Positions 1-8,864 of a stretch of DNA of 30,373 bases are shown piece after piece. Every line of letters starts with the position of its first letter. Position 1 is the stretch's first letter. The notes below the pieces were generated by a model that saw only the letters and a program-made list of their open reading frames with translations, made no database searches and had not been told where the DNA came from. Origin of the DNA: an uncultured Alphaproteobacteria bacterium (GTDB lineage Bacteria > Pseudomonadota > Alphaproteobacteria > CAAHEQ01 > UBA3637); the NCBI GenBank assembly GCA_937888725.1, contig CALARE010000063.1, forward strand, positions 1 through 30,373, read 5' to 3'. A program made the translations under genes and the position numbers.

Positions 1-3000
1 CTAATTGGAATGGATTAAGGCCTTGAGCAGATCTTCGTGGATCAAATCTAAAGAGCGGCCATAATCCTGTTTCAACAGCAAGTTTTTGATGCTCTAACCC
101 ATCTTTTCCAATGTCATATCCGTGAGAAATACAATGGCTGTAGGCAATAATCAAAGAAGGACCATCAAAGCTTTCAGCTTCATTCAAAGCCTGCAATGCG
201 TGCATATCTTTGGCTCCAAGAGCAATGCTTGCAACATAAACTCCTCCAGATGAAATGGCAATCATTCCCAAATCTTTTTTAGGTAATTCAGAACCAGCGA
301 TTGCGAATTTGGCAGAAGCACCAATTGGTGTTGCTTTAGAACGTTGTCCACCTGTATTTGAGTACACATTTGTGTCCATAACCATAATGTTCACATTTTT
401 ACCTGAGTATAAAACATGGTCTAAGCCACCATATCCAATGTCATACGCCCAGCCATCTCCACCTAAAATCCAAACAGATTTTTTTACCAAATAGTCTGCA
501 TTATCGTACAATAATATGGATTTGGGTGTTTTAAGTGCTAGAAGTTTTGATTTTAATTCAGTGACACGGGTACGTTGTTCTTGAATTTCTTGTTCTGTTA
601 TTTGTGAAGCTGATAAAATCGCATCAACAAGCGTCCCGCCAACTTCATTGACCATTTGTGAGAGCAATTCTTTTGCAAATTCTGTTTTTGAATCAATGCT
701 GGTACGCATGCCAAGACCAAATTCAGCATTATCTTCAAACAAGGAGTTTGCCCATGCTGGCCCAAAACCGTCACTGTTTTTTGCATATGGCGTTGTTGGC
801 AAGTTACCACTATAAATAGAAGAACAGCCTGTGGCATTGGCAACAACCAATCTGTCACCGAACAATTGTGTCATCATTTTAACATAAGGTGTTTCACCGC
901 AACCAGCACAAGCACCAGAAAACTCAAATAACGGACGCATCATGGCCAGTGATTTGATTTGTTTTGGATTTAATTTTGTTCTGTCTGTGTCAGGTAATGA
1001 CATAAAGAATTCAAAATTTTGAATTTCAGCATCTAAATTCTTTTCAATCGGCACCATCATAAGTGGTTTTTTATTTGGATCCAATTTATCTTTAACAGGG
1101 CATGCATTGGTACAAATTGAACACCCTGTACAATCTTCAGGAGCGACTTGTAAAATAAACTTTTCACCTAAAAACTCTTTCCCTTTATAATCAGCAGATT
1201 TTAAGGATTTTGGTGCATTTTCTAACAACTCAGCTTTGACAGCTTTGGCTCTAATAGCCGCATGCGGACAAACAGTCACACATTTACCACATTGGATACA
1301 AATGCTTGGATCCCATTCAGGAATTTGTGTGGCGATACGTCTTTTTTCATATTTTGCGGTATCGGTTGGCCATGTGCCGTCAGCTGTCCACTCAAAAGCA
1401 CTCACAGGAAGGGTATCACCTTTCCCCTCAATGATTTTACCTGTCACTTTTTGTAAGATTTCAGGTGCAGAAGATGGGATGCCTGGTTGTCTATGATGGA
1501 TGGAGTTGACCGCTCCAATTTTGATTTCATGCAAATGTTCTAAAGAAGCATCGATGGCTTTTATATTTGCATCAACAATTTCTTGCCCTTTTCGTGCATA
1601 AGTTTTTTGAACAGCTTTTTTGATTTTTTCAATTGCTTGTTCCCGCGGTAATACACCAGAAATAGCAAAGAAACACGTTTGCATAATCGTGTTAATTCTA
1701 CGACCCATCCCTGTTTTAAGGGCAACATCAACAGCATCAATGGCATAAAGTTTAATGTTTTTATCAACAATCTCTTGCTGTACCTCAATGGGTAAAGAAT
1801 CCCAAACCTTTTCGGTTGGTTCATTTGTATTAATTAAAAAGATGGCATTTTTGCTTGCAAAAGAAAGAACATCTGTTTTAAACAAAAAGGGTGTGTGGTG
1901 ACAAGCTACAAAACTTGCTTGACTAATCAAATAAGGTGCTTTGATTGGGTTAGGAGAAAATCTTAAATGAGATGTTGTCATCCCACCTGATTTTTTTGAA
2001 TCATATACAAAATAAGCTTGTCCATAATAATCTTCACCATCAGCAATAATTTTAATGGAGTTTTTATTTGCCCCAACAGTTCCGTCAGAACCAAGACCGA
2101 TAAAGACGCAACGACTGACATTATCAGGTTCAATATTAAATGAGGCATCATAGGATAAAGATAAATGTGTGACATCATCTTCAATCCCAATTGTAAAGTG
2201 TTGCTTTGTTTGATTTTCAAAAACAGCCTTTGCCATTGCGGGGGTAAATTCTTTTGAGGATAAACCATATCTGCCACCTAATACTTTTGGCATTAAAGGG
2301 AAAGCCCCATTTGCAACGGCCTCTGCCAGAGTGGATACAACGTCTAAATAAAGCGGTTCACCCGTGGCACCTGATTCTTTTGTTCTATCTAAAACAGTGA
2401 TGTATTTTACTGTTTTAGGCAAAGCATTAATGAAACATTCTTTGGGGAATGGGCGATAAAGATGTACCCCTAAAACACCAACATTTTGCCCCATCGCGTT
2501 GAGTGTTTTAGCGGTTTCTTCTAATGTTTCAACACTTGAACCCATTGCGACAACAACATGTTCAGCTGTTGAAGAACCGTTATATTCAACTAAATGGTAT
2601 TGGCGACCTGTTACTTCAGCAAATTTTTGCATTGCTTTTTCAACATGAGAAGGGCACGCATTATAATATTTATTTGCAGCTTCTTTAATTTGAAAGAAAA
2701 CATCAGGATTTTGGGCCGTCCCTCGCACTTTTGGATTTTCAGGTTTTAAGGCGTTCTTTGTGGTGAAATCTGTGGGAATATCTTGCATTAACGCTTTTAA
2801 ATCATCATCAGAAAGAAGGGTGATTTTATTAATTTCATGCGATGTTCTAAATCCATCAAAAAAGTGGATAAATGGGATGCGGGATAAGAATGTTGACATT
2901 TGAGCAATGGCGGCAAAATCTTGAGCCTCTTGTACGGAATTTGAGGCTAACATTGCAAAACCTGTTTGACGGCAGGCCATCACATCAGAGTGGTCACCAA

Positions 3001-3373
3001 AAATTGATAAAGCATGACCTGCAATGGTTCTAGCAGCAACATGCATGACAAAAGGGGTTAATTCTCCCGCAATTTTATACATATTTGGAATCATTAAAAG
3101 TAAGCCTTGTGAGGCGGTGTATGTTGTGGTCATGGATCCTGTTTGTAAAGAACCATGCACAGCCCCAATCGCACCCGCTTCAGATTGCATTTCAAGCACA
3201 TCAGGAACTTTGCCCCATATATTTTTGACCCCTGCGGCAGACCAAGCATCTGACCATTCACCCATCGGAGAAGAAGGGGTAATTGGATAAATGATTGAAA
3301 CTTCGTTTAATTTGTGTGCAACGAGAGCTGCAGCTTCATTTGCATCTAACATTTTGACTTGCTTTTCAGACAT
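1..3373 (-). CDS. nifJ: Pyruvate:ferredoxin (flavodoxin) oxidoreductase, C-terminus cut by window edge
   Basis: Oxidatively decarboxylates pyruvate to acetyl-CoA with ferredoxin or flavodoxin as electron acceptor, a cytoplasmic enzyme of anaerobic metabolism. The frame is open from ATG at 3373 to the left edge, giving 1124 residues; the family is about 1170-1200 long, so only the last few dozen residues are missing. Visible: the N-terminal pyruvate-binding segment YPITPSSPMGEW, two ferredoxin-type clusters (C692, C695, C698, C702 and C748, C751, C754, C758), the third-cluster start CAGCGE (C822, C825), the thiamine-diphosphate segment GDGWAYDIGYGGLDHVL and the distal cysteine in SHCISHG (about 1081). 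The start follows an AAAGGG ribosome site. It lies 120 bases downstream of mutL with its own promoter, so it is probably a separate transcription unit. Function is very likely; oxygen-sensitive metabolism of the host is inference. Confidence 0.96.
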   Translation of the reverse strand, partial: MSEKQVKMLDANEAAALVAHKLNEVSIIYPITPSSPMGEWSDAWSAAGVKNIWGKVPDVLEMQSEAGAIGAVHGSLQTGSMTTTYTASQGLLLMIPNMYKIAGELTPFVMHVAARTIAGHALSIFGDHSDVMACRQTGFAMLASNSVQEAQDFAAIAQMSTFLSRIPFIHFFDGFRTSHEINKITLLSDDDLKALMQDIPTDFTTKNALKPENPKVRGTAQNPDVFFQIKEAANKYYNACPSHVEKAMQKFAEVTGRQYHLVEYNGSSTAEHVVVAMGSSVETLEETAKTLNAMGQNVGVLGVHLYRPFPKECFINALPKTVKYITVLDRTKESGATGEPLYLDVVSTLAEAVANGAFPLMPKVLGGRYGLSSKEFTPAMAKAVFENQTKQHFTIGIEDDVTHLSLSYDASFNIEPDNVSRCVFIGLGSDGTVGANKNSIKIIADGEDYYGQAYFVYDSKKSGGMTTSHLRFSPNPIKAPYLISQASFVACHHTPFLFKTDVLSFASKNAIFLINTNEPTEKVWDSLPIEVQQEIVDKNIKLYAIDAVDVALKTGMGRRINTIMQTCFFAISGVLPREQAIEKIKKAVQKTYARKGQEIVDANIKAIDASLEHLHEIKIGAVNSIHHRQPGIPSSAPEILQKVTGKIIEGKGDTLPVSAFEWTADGTWPTDTAKYEKRRIATQIPEWDPSICIQCGKCVTVCPHAAIRAKAVKAELLENAPKSLKSADYKGKEFLGEKFILQVAPEDCTGCSICTNACPVKDKLDPNKKPLMMVPIEKNLDAEIQNFEFFMSLPDTDRTKLNPKQIKSLAMMRPLFEFSGACAGCGETPYVKMMTQLFGDRLVVANATGCSSIYSGNLPTTPYAKNSDGFGPAWANSLFEDNAEFGLGMRTSIDSKTEFAKELLSQMVNEVGGTLVDAILSASQITEQEIQEQRTRVTELKSKLLALKTPKSILLYDNADYLVKKSVWILGGDGWAYDIGYGGLDHVLYSGKNVNIMVMDTNVYSNTGGQRSKATPIGASAKFAIAGSELPKKDLGMIAISSGGVYVASIALGAKDMHALQALNEAESFDGPSLIIAYSHCISHGYDIGKDGLEHQKLAVETGLWPLFRFDPRRSAQGLNPFQL

Positions 3374-3411
3374 ACTTTTCCCTTTCGTCATGAAAAAAAT
3401 TGAATGAAACT

Positions 3412-3440
3412 CTTATACACGAAATAAAAATTCTTGTCTA
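3412..3440 (-). promoter_or_regulatory. Promoter of nifJ
   Basis: On the minus strand the -35 box TAGACA (3435-3440) and the -10 box TATAAG (3412-3417) are separated by exactly 17 bases. The expected start of transcription is about 30 bases upstream of the nifJ ATG. An AAAGGG ribosome site follows. This gives nifJ independent expression from the mutL-containing run upstream. Confidence 0.65.
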
Positions 3441-3493
3441 GTGAAAAAGTCTTTTTTTTACCAAAGAACATAAAAAAATATTTTTTTTAAATT

Positions 3494-5353
3494 TTATTTA
3501 CTTCTACCAAAAAGACGCTCAATATCTTGTAATTTAAGCTCAATATAGGTAGGTCTTCCATGAATACATTGACCAGAGGTATGGCATGCCTCCATTTGAC
3601 GCAAAAGGGCGTTCATTTCATCAATCGTGAGGATACGTCCTGCACGCACAGAACCGTGACAGGCCATTCTGGCACAGATGTCTTTTAATTTGTCTTTCAA
3701 CAAAATGGTATCATCAAATTCTTTAATTGTGTCAGCTAAATCTTGAAGGAGTTTGGGAATATCCGTTTTTGAAAAAAGAGCTGGAATTTCACGAACAACA
3801 ACGCTGTTCCCCCCAAAAGCTTCAATAACAAATCCAAAAGTGTTTAATTCATCTGCTCGAGATAGGAGTGTTGAAACATCATCTTGAGATAAATCCACAA
3901 CCTCAGGAATAAGCAAGAGTTGCCCTTGAAGTGTTTCATTATTTTTGATAAGTTTTTCATATGTCAACCGTTCATGAGCAGCATGTTGATCTGTAATGAC
4001 AATACTATCTTGCGTTTGTGAAATAATGTATGTTTTATGCAATTGGGCTTTGGCAAAACCAAGGGGCGGAAAATCAGAATCGAATGTTGAGTTTTGTGTT
4101 GTTGGTTCATCTGTTGGTTCTGTTTTAACGCTATAAGCAGGCTCACAAAATTCAATGACTTTTTGAGGGGTTAGACTTGGCCAATGAGATGCTTTTTGCT
4201 CTATATTTGCAGGAAAAGGGCTCTGATTTGATGGTTCAAAGATTGTATTTACATTCACAGCTGAACGATTAAACGCACTTTGCATAATTTTTGGTGCTTG
4301 TGGCATATGGGTAACACTTTTTTCAAGAGCACCAATACCGATTGTTGAGCTTGTTCGATGGCCATTTTCAGCCAATGTATTGCGAATAGCTGATACAAGA
4401 AGTCCTCTAATTTTTGCGGCATTACTAAAGCGAACCTCTGTTTTGGCGGGGTGGACATTCACATCAACTTCATGAGAGGGTACAGATAGAAAGAGTGCTA
4501 AAACAGGGTGAACATCATGGCTAATTAACCCTTGGAAAGCACCCCTAATAGCACCAACAAGAACTTTATCTTTCACAAATCTGCCATTGACAAAAAGATA
4601 CTGATCTTGACTGGTTGAACGCGTATAAGTTGGTAATCCCACAAACCCTGTTAAGCGAACACCATCATATTCAGCTTCAATCGGAAGGGCATTTTCATCA
4701 AACGATTTACCAATGATTTGGGCAACCCGTATTAATAAAGAGGACACAGGGGGATAATTAAGCATGCGTCTTTTTTCATCTGAGAGTGAAAAATGAATGT
4801 TCGGATATGCCATTGCCAAGCGGTTAATCGTTTCTTTAATACTTAATGTTTCAGATTGGGTGGATTTAAGAAATTTTAAACGGGCAGGTGTGGCATAAAA
4901 AAGATCTTTAACCTCAACCAAAGTACCAAAAGGGGCAGGGGCAGGTGTAACATCACCTTTAACCCCGCCTTCAACCTTTATTTGCCAAGCATCTTGAGCT
5001 TCTCTTGCCTTTGATGTAATAGACACCTTTGCAACAGAGGCAATAGATGGGAGAGCTTCACCACGAAACCCTAAAAAGCTGATATGAAACAAATCTTCGT
5101 CTGGTAATTTGCTCGTTGCGTGCCTTTCAACGGCAAGAGCGAGTTCTTCTTTACTCATCCCTTTACCATTATCTGTGACAGAAAGGTATGTTTTACCCCC
5201 ATCTTGAATTTTAACATCTATTCGAGAACTACCTGCATCAATTGCGTTTTCAATGAGCTCTTTTAGTGCTGCAGAGGGACGTTCAACAACCTCACCAGCA
5301 GCGATTTGATTGATTAAATTTTGTGGTAATAACCGAATAGATGGTGTACTCAT
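3494..5353 (-). CDS. mutL: DNA mismatch repair protein MutL (endonuclease type)
   Basis: Links mismatch recognition by MutS to strand incision. The N-terminal GHKL ATPase is complete: E32 and N36 in KELIENAIDAGS, DNGKGM at 61-66, RHATSKL at 77-83 and GFRGEAL at 95-101. A low-complexity linker (about 330-430) precedes the C-terminal dimerisation domain. That domain has the metal-binding endonuclease motif DQHA(X)2E(X)4E (D455-E466) and the late CIHGRP motif (about 596-601), so this MutL should nick DNA itself, as in organisms without MutH. At 619 residues it is a normal length. It starts 36 bases after the pgi stop without an obvious strong ribosome site and probably belongs to the lspA-pgi run. 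Confidence 0.97.
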   Translation of the reverse strand: MSTPSIRLLPQNLINQIAAGEVVERPSAALKELIENAIDAGSSRIDVKIQDGGKTYLSVTDNGKGMSKEELALAVERHATSKLPDEDLFHISFLGFRGEALPSIASVAKVSITSKAREAQDAWQIKVEGGVKGDVTPAPAPFGTLVEVKDLFYATPARLKFLKSTQSETLSIKETINRLAMAYPNIHFSLSDEKRRMLNYPPVSSLLIRVAQIIGKSFDENALPIEAEYDGVRLTGFVGLPTYTRSTSQDQYLFVNGRFVKDKVLVGAIRGAFQGLISHDVHPVLALFLSVPSHEVDVNVHPAKTEVRFSNAAKIRGLLVSAIRNTLAENGHRTSSTIGIGALEKSVTHMPQAPKIMQSAFNRSAVNVNTIFEPSNQSPFPANIEQKASHWPSLTPQKVIEFCEPAYSVKTEPTDEPTTQNSTFDSDFPPLGFAKAQLHKTYIISQTQDSIVITDQHAAHERLTYEKLIKNNETLQGQLLLIPEVVDLSQDDVSTLLSRADELNTFGFVIEAFGGNSVVVREIPALFSKTDIPKLLQDLADTIKEFDDTILLKDKLKDICARMACHGSVRAGRILTIDEMNALLRQMEACHTSGQCIHGRPTYIELKLQDIERLFGRSK

Positions 5354-5389
5354 AGATGACTCATATCGTTATTAATAGGTATTGTATAA

Positions 5390-6988
5390 TTATCGACGTT
5401 TTTCTCTGATCATTTCAACCAAAGCATTTGTTGATGAATCATGTTTTAACTTCTTTGATTTATCCAATAATTCTGGTAAGACAGCTTTGGCTAATTGTTT
5501 GCCAAGCTCAACCCCAAATTGGTCAAAGCTGTTAACCCGCCAGATAACGCCTTGTACAAAAACTTTGTGTTCATACAGGGCAATCAATGACCCTAAAGCT
5601 TTTGGTGTCATTTTGTCAAACAAAAGCGTATTGCTAGGTCTATTCCCTTCAAATGTTTTAAATGGTATGAGTTCTTCAGCGACACCTTCTTGGCGAAGTT
5701 CATCTTCTGTTTTACCTTTCATCAACGCTTCAGATTGAGCGACAACATTTGCCAACAACATATCATGGTGGAGGCCTGTTTCATTAAGAGAATGGATTGG
5801 GGCAATAAAATCAGCTGGGATAACATGGGTCCCTTGGTGGATTAATTGATAGAAGGAGTGTTGTCCATTTGTCCCTGCGGTACCAAATAAGATTGGCCCT
5901 GTTGCATAATCGACTTTTTTCCCTGTTTTTTTGACAGATTTACCATTGCTTTCCATATCCAATTGTTGCAAATACAGTGGTAATTTTGCCAAATATTGAT
6001 CATAGGGCAAAACAGCATAGCTCTCTGCATTTAAATAAGTTGTATTCCAAAGTCCAATAAGAGCAAGAATAACAGGGATATTTTCTTTAAAAGGAGTGTT
6101 TTTAAAATGCATATCCATTTCATATGCCCCTTCAAGCATTTGAATAAACCCATCATATCCAATGGCAAGCATCAAGGATAAACCAATGGCGGACCATAAA
6201 GAGTATCTCCCGCCTACAAAATCCCAAAAAACAAACATATTTTTCGGATTAATGCCAAATTCTTTGACGGCTTTTTTATTGGTTGAAACGGCAACAAAGT
6301 GTTTTTCTGTTGCTTCTTGCCCTAAATGAACACAAAGCCAATCCCTAGCCGTTTGGGCATTTGCCATTGTTTCTTGCGTGGTAAATGTTTTTGAAGAAAT
6401 GATAAAGAGGGTTGTTTCTGGATCACATTTTTTAAGTGTTTCAGAAATATCCGTTCCATCAACGTTTGATACAAAATGAAACGTTAATTCTTCAGTTTTA
6501 TAATAATAAAGGGCATCATGCGCCATTTGCGGACCTAAATCAGATCCCCCAATCCCAATATTGACAACGTTTTTAATTTTTTTACCTGTAAATCCAAGCC
6601 ATTGCCCATTTCGAACGCTATCACTAAATTGATGCATTTGTTCTAAAACAGCATTAATTTCAGGCATAACATCTTTATCATCCACATAGATAGGTGTGTT
6701 ACTTCGATTGCGTAAAGCCGTATGTAACACAGCTCTATTTTCTGTCGTGTTGATTTTTTTACCCTCAAACATCGCATTGATTTGATTTTTCAAATCAGAC
6801 TCATCTGCTAATCTTAAAAGCAGTTGAAGGGTTTCATCTGTGATTTTGTTTTTAGAATAATCCAATAAAAAATCATTAAATGCAATGTGATATTTATTAA
6901 AACGGTCATGATCTTCATTAAATAAAGTGCGAAGATGTGTTTGCTTAATATCATTTGCATGATTTAACAAGTCATTATAAATTGTCAT
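5390..6988 (-). CDS. pgi: Glucose-6-phosphate isomerase
   Basis: Interconverts glucose 6-phosphate and fructose 6-phosphate in glycolysis and gluconeogenesis. The 532-residue length and the family signatures fit: the phosphate-binding segment FIISSKTFTTQETM, GGRYSLWS, the catalytic Glu in MESNGK, the His in GQHSFYQLIHQGTH and the Lys in GVELGKQLA. The start at 6988 follows an AAGGAG ribosome site and lies 3 bases after the stop of the small lipoprotein gene, so it is co-transcribed with lspA upstream. With nifJ just downstream, the region carries both an upper and a lower step of sugar fermentation. No anomalies were seen. Confidence 0.97.
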   Translation of the reverse strand: MTIYNDLLNHANDIKQTHLRTLFNEDHDRFNKYHIAFNDFLLDYSKNKITDETLQLLLRLADESDLKNQINAMFEGKKINTTENRAVLHTALRNRSNTPIYVDDKDVMPEINAVLEQMHQFSDSVRNGQWLGFTGKKIKNVVNIGIGGSDLGPQMAHDALYYYKTEELTFHFVSNVDGTDISETLKKCDPETTLFIISSKTFTTQETMANAQTARDWLCVHLGQEATEKHFVAVSTNKKAVKEFGINPKNMFVFWDFVGGRYSLWSAIGLSLMLAIGYDGFIQMLEGAYEMDMHFKNTPFKENIPVILALIGLWNTTYLNAESYAVLPYDQYLAKLPLYLQQLDMESNGKSVKKTGKKVDYATGPILFGTAGTNGQHSFYQLIHQGTHVIPADFIAPIHSLNETGLHHDMLLANVVAQSEALMKGKTEDELRQEGVAEELIPFKTFEGNRPSNTLLFDKMTPKALGSLIALYEHKVFVQGVIWRVNSFDQFGVELGKQLAKAVLPELLDKSKKLKHDSSTNALVEMIREKRR

Positions 6989-6991
6989 TTG

Positions 6992-7174
6992 TTACTCCTT
7001 GACAGTGTTTGTTTCATAAGAGGTTGCTTGTGTCGTTGGTTTGGGCAATACAAAAAACTCAGGTGGCATAACAATAGATCTACCATTTACAATTTGTGTT
7101 GGGGCAAGTGGTGGTCTTTTCTCAGCACAAGAAGCCACGAATAAGCACATACAAATCAAAATGAGTTTTTTCAT
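6992..7174 (-). CDS. Small lipoprotein, possibly BamF/DUF3035-like
   Basis: A 60-residue protein with a textbook lipoprotein signal: MKK, a short hydrophobic core and the lipobox VASC with the acceptor cysteine at residue 16. The mature part is only about 45 residues, rich in proline, with a segment VNGRSIVMPPEFFVLPKP. Short lipoproteins with a PP(D/E)F...LPxP pattern (DUF3035, called BamF in alphaproteobacteria) are often encoded beside lspA, and I suggest this is a reduced member; that assignment is inference. The start overlaps the lspA stop by 4 bases and follows GGAG. The gene that encodes lipoprotein signal peptidase is thus translationally coupled to one of its likely substrates. Confidence 0.7.
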   Translation of the reverse strand: MKKLILICMCLFVASCAEKRPPLAPTQIVNGRSIVMPPEFFVLPKPTTQATSYETNTVKE

Positions 7175-7668
7175 TTTTTCTCCTCTTCTTTTTTAAAAAA
7201 AATACGAATAAAAATAATAAAAGCACCAAGACAAATAAATGAATCGGCACCATTAAAAGCTGGCCAATGATGTGTTTTGTAATAAACATCTAAAAAATCA
7301 ATAACAGACCCAAAACGGATGCGATCAATAATATTCCCAATTGCCCCACCTAAAATAAAGGCAAGGGCCATTTGGATAAAAAAGTCTTTTTCCTTTATCA
7401 TCCAATAAAGAACAACAAAGCAAATTAAAAGCCCCATCAAGCTTAAAAAAACAGGGGTCATTGGATGGTCGCTTGAAAAGATTGAAAAACTAACACCTTT
7501 GTTATATGTTAAAAACAAATTAAAAAAAGGATAGACTGGTACAGGCACATGAAGTGTTAAATTTTCAACAGCGAGCCACTTTGTTATTTGATCAATAAAA
7601 AGTGCGAAAAACGAAATAAGAAACAATGGGATAGCTTTCTTAAAAGATGTTTTTTTAGGTGTTGTCAT
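7171..7668 (-). CDS. lspA: Lipoprotein signal peptidase (signal peptidase II)
   Basis: Inner-membrane aspartyl protease that removes signal peptides from lipidated prolipoproteins. The 165-residue protein has four hydrophobic spans. Signature elements in order are IDQITKWLA (24-33), TYNKGVSFS (54-62), GNIIDR (111-116), SVIDFLDVYY with the first catalytic aspartate D124, and FNGAD with the second, D142. The usual FN(V/I)AD has Gly at the middle position here. The start follows AAGGA. It is the first gene of a run with the small lipoprotein, pgi and mutL. Several lipoproteins in this window (6992, 11088 and 21180) are expected substrates. Confidence 0.97.
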   Translation of the reverse strand: MTTPKKTSFKKAIPLFLISFFALFIDQITKWLAVENLTLHVPVPVYPFFNLFLTYNKGVSFSIFSSDHPMTPVFLSLMGLLICFVVLYWMIKEKDFFIQMALAFILGGAIGNIIDRIRFGSVIDFLDVYYKTHHWPAFNGADSFICLGAFIIFIRIFFKKEEEKK

Positions 7669-7695
7669 TTAACTTCCTTTCTGTAGAATTATTTA

Positions 7696-7724
7696 TTTAT
7701 AATATAAGATTTTTAAAAAGTCAT
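7696..7724 (-). promoter_or_regulatory. Promoter of the lspA run
   Basis: On the minus strand ATGACT (7719-7724) and TATAAA (7696-7701) sit 17 bases apart, followed by an AAGGA ribosome site and the lspA ATG at 7668. It shares the 100-base intergenic region with the divergent promoter of the pentapeptide gene. Assignment is by match to the sigma-70 consensus only. Confidence 0.5.
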
Positions 7725-7756
7725 CTTTTTTTTATTTCATTTTTCATTTTCTATGA

Positions 7757-7762
7757 TATAAT
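7757..7762 (+). promoter_or_regulatory. -10 box of an apparently leaderless transcript
   Basis: A perfect TATAAT ends 6 bases before the ATG at 7769. Transcription would start at or next to that ATG, and no Shine-Dalgarno sequence precedes either this ATG or the next in-frame ATG at 7781. No good -35 box is visible at 16-18 bases upstream. The best reading is a leaderless mRNA. Confidence 0.5.
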
Positions 7763-7768
7763 AGACAT

Positions 7769-8863
7769 ATGACAATAGAAATGAAAAGACCAGAACGAAA
7801 ATTTCAAGATGTAAAGGTAAGCGAAGAAGATATTGTTTTGTTTACTCTTGGGATTGATAAAAGAGAGTTTATTTTACCCTCTGAACGAGACAGCTATTTA
7901 ACCGATTTAAGAGCGGTAACTTTGGTTGAAGATATCAAAGCTGGAAAAGATGTTTCAAACAAAGACTATACAGGCATTAATTTAAAAGGGGCAGATATTT
8001 CAGGGGCTAATTTTAAAGGATGTAAGTTTACAAAATCTTGTTTTTATCAAACAAAAGCCAGTAATTGTAATTTTGAAGGGGCTAATTTTGATGATTCCTT
8101 TATGGAAAAATCCTTATTTAAAGCCTCTCGATTTGATGGTGTTTCGTTTAAACGGGTTTTTATGCGTCAAAACGATTTTGAAGACGCTTATTTAGAAGAA
8201 GATGCAGAACAATATATCTCTAATTTTGATAAATTTTTATCTCTTATTGAAAGTGGTAAAATTGATTTACGTTCGCTTACAAAGGGGGATTTGTTATCTG
8301 TCGATATTAGGCGTCTTGATTTGACAAAGGTTGATATTAAGGGGATTGATTTATCTCAATTTGCGTTAGATGGGATTAACTTGGCTGGAACATACATTGA
8401 TCCTAAGCAATTGCTGAGCTTGGGTGGGTTACAAAAATATTATTTTGATTTAAGAAAAACCAAGGAAAAAAAGAAAAAAAAGATGGAAGAAATGGTTGTT
8501 AAAGAGTTGGAGGAAAAATTATTAAATTTTAACAAAAAACGGCAAGTAGAAGAAGATATTTATCTAAAAACGGTTGCCCGACCAACCAAAAAAGAAACAC
8601 AGCCAGATGTTTATGCACAGTGGCCACAGTCATTGAATGAGAAAAAGCATATCGCACCAACAGATGATCATATTGAAATAACACGCAAAGGGAAAATGGA
8701 AACAGATGAGGCTCCTCTTGTTATCAAAAAAAGCACTTTTGAAGGGACACAGACAGAAGATAAATCAAGTCATTTTACCTTGAATGAAGAAGCGGGTGGT
8801 ATCAAAAAAGTGACAACAAAACAACGTCAAGTTGAAAAAGTAAAATTTAAAACAAAGGGATAA
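7769..8863 (+). CDS. Pentapeptide-repeat protein paired with a type IV coupling ATPase
   Basis: A 364-residue cytoplasmic-looking protein without signal peptide or membrane span. Two blocks of A(D/N)LXX-type pentapeptides are visible, about 66-142 (for example LKGADISGANFKG) and about 174-212 (LDLTKVDIKGIDLS), which would fold as a right-handed quadrilateral beta-helix. The last 140 residues are highly charged, starting with a lysine-rich stretch at 229-240, and are probably helical then disordered. One base separates it from the coupling-protein gene, so the two are almost certainly translated from one mRNA. Function is unknown: it could be an adaptor or a substrate of the coupling protein, or a structural partner. 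The alternative start at 7781 would remove four residues. Confidence 0.85.
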   Translation: MTIEMKRPERKFQDVKVSEEDIVLFTLGIDKREFILPSERDSYLTDLRAVTLVEDIKAGKDVSNKDYTGINLKGADISGANFKGCKFTKSCFYQTKASNCNFEGANFDDSFMEKSLFKASRFDGVSFKRVFMRQNDFEDAYLEEDAEQYISNFDKFLSLIESGKIDLRSLTKGDLLSVDIRRLDLTKVDIKGIDLSQFALDGINLAGTYIDPKQLLSLGGLQKYYFDLRKTKEKKKKKMEEMVVKELEEKLLNFNKKRQVEEDIYLKTVARPTKKETQPDVYAQWPQSLNEKKHIAPTDDHIEITRKGKMETDEAPLVIKKSTFEGTQTEDKSSHFTLNEEAGGIKKVTTKQRQVEKVKFKTKG

Positions 8864-8864
8864 A

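Noticed and set aside
598..858. Small separate genes inside 1-3373
   Set aside because: Short frames here are shadows of the continuous nifJ frame, which stays open from 3373 to the left edge.
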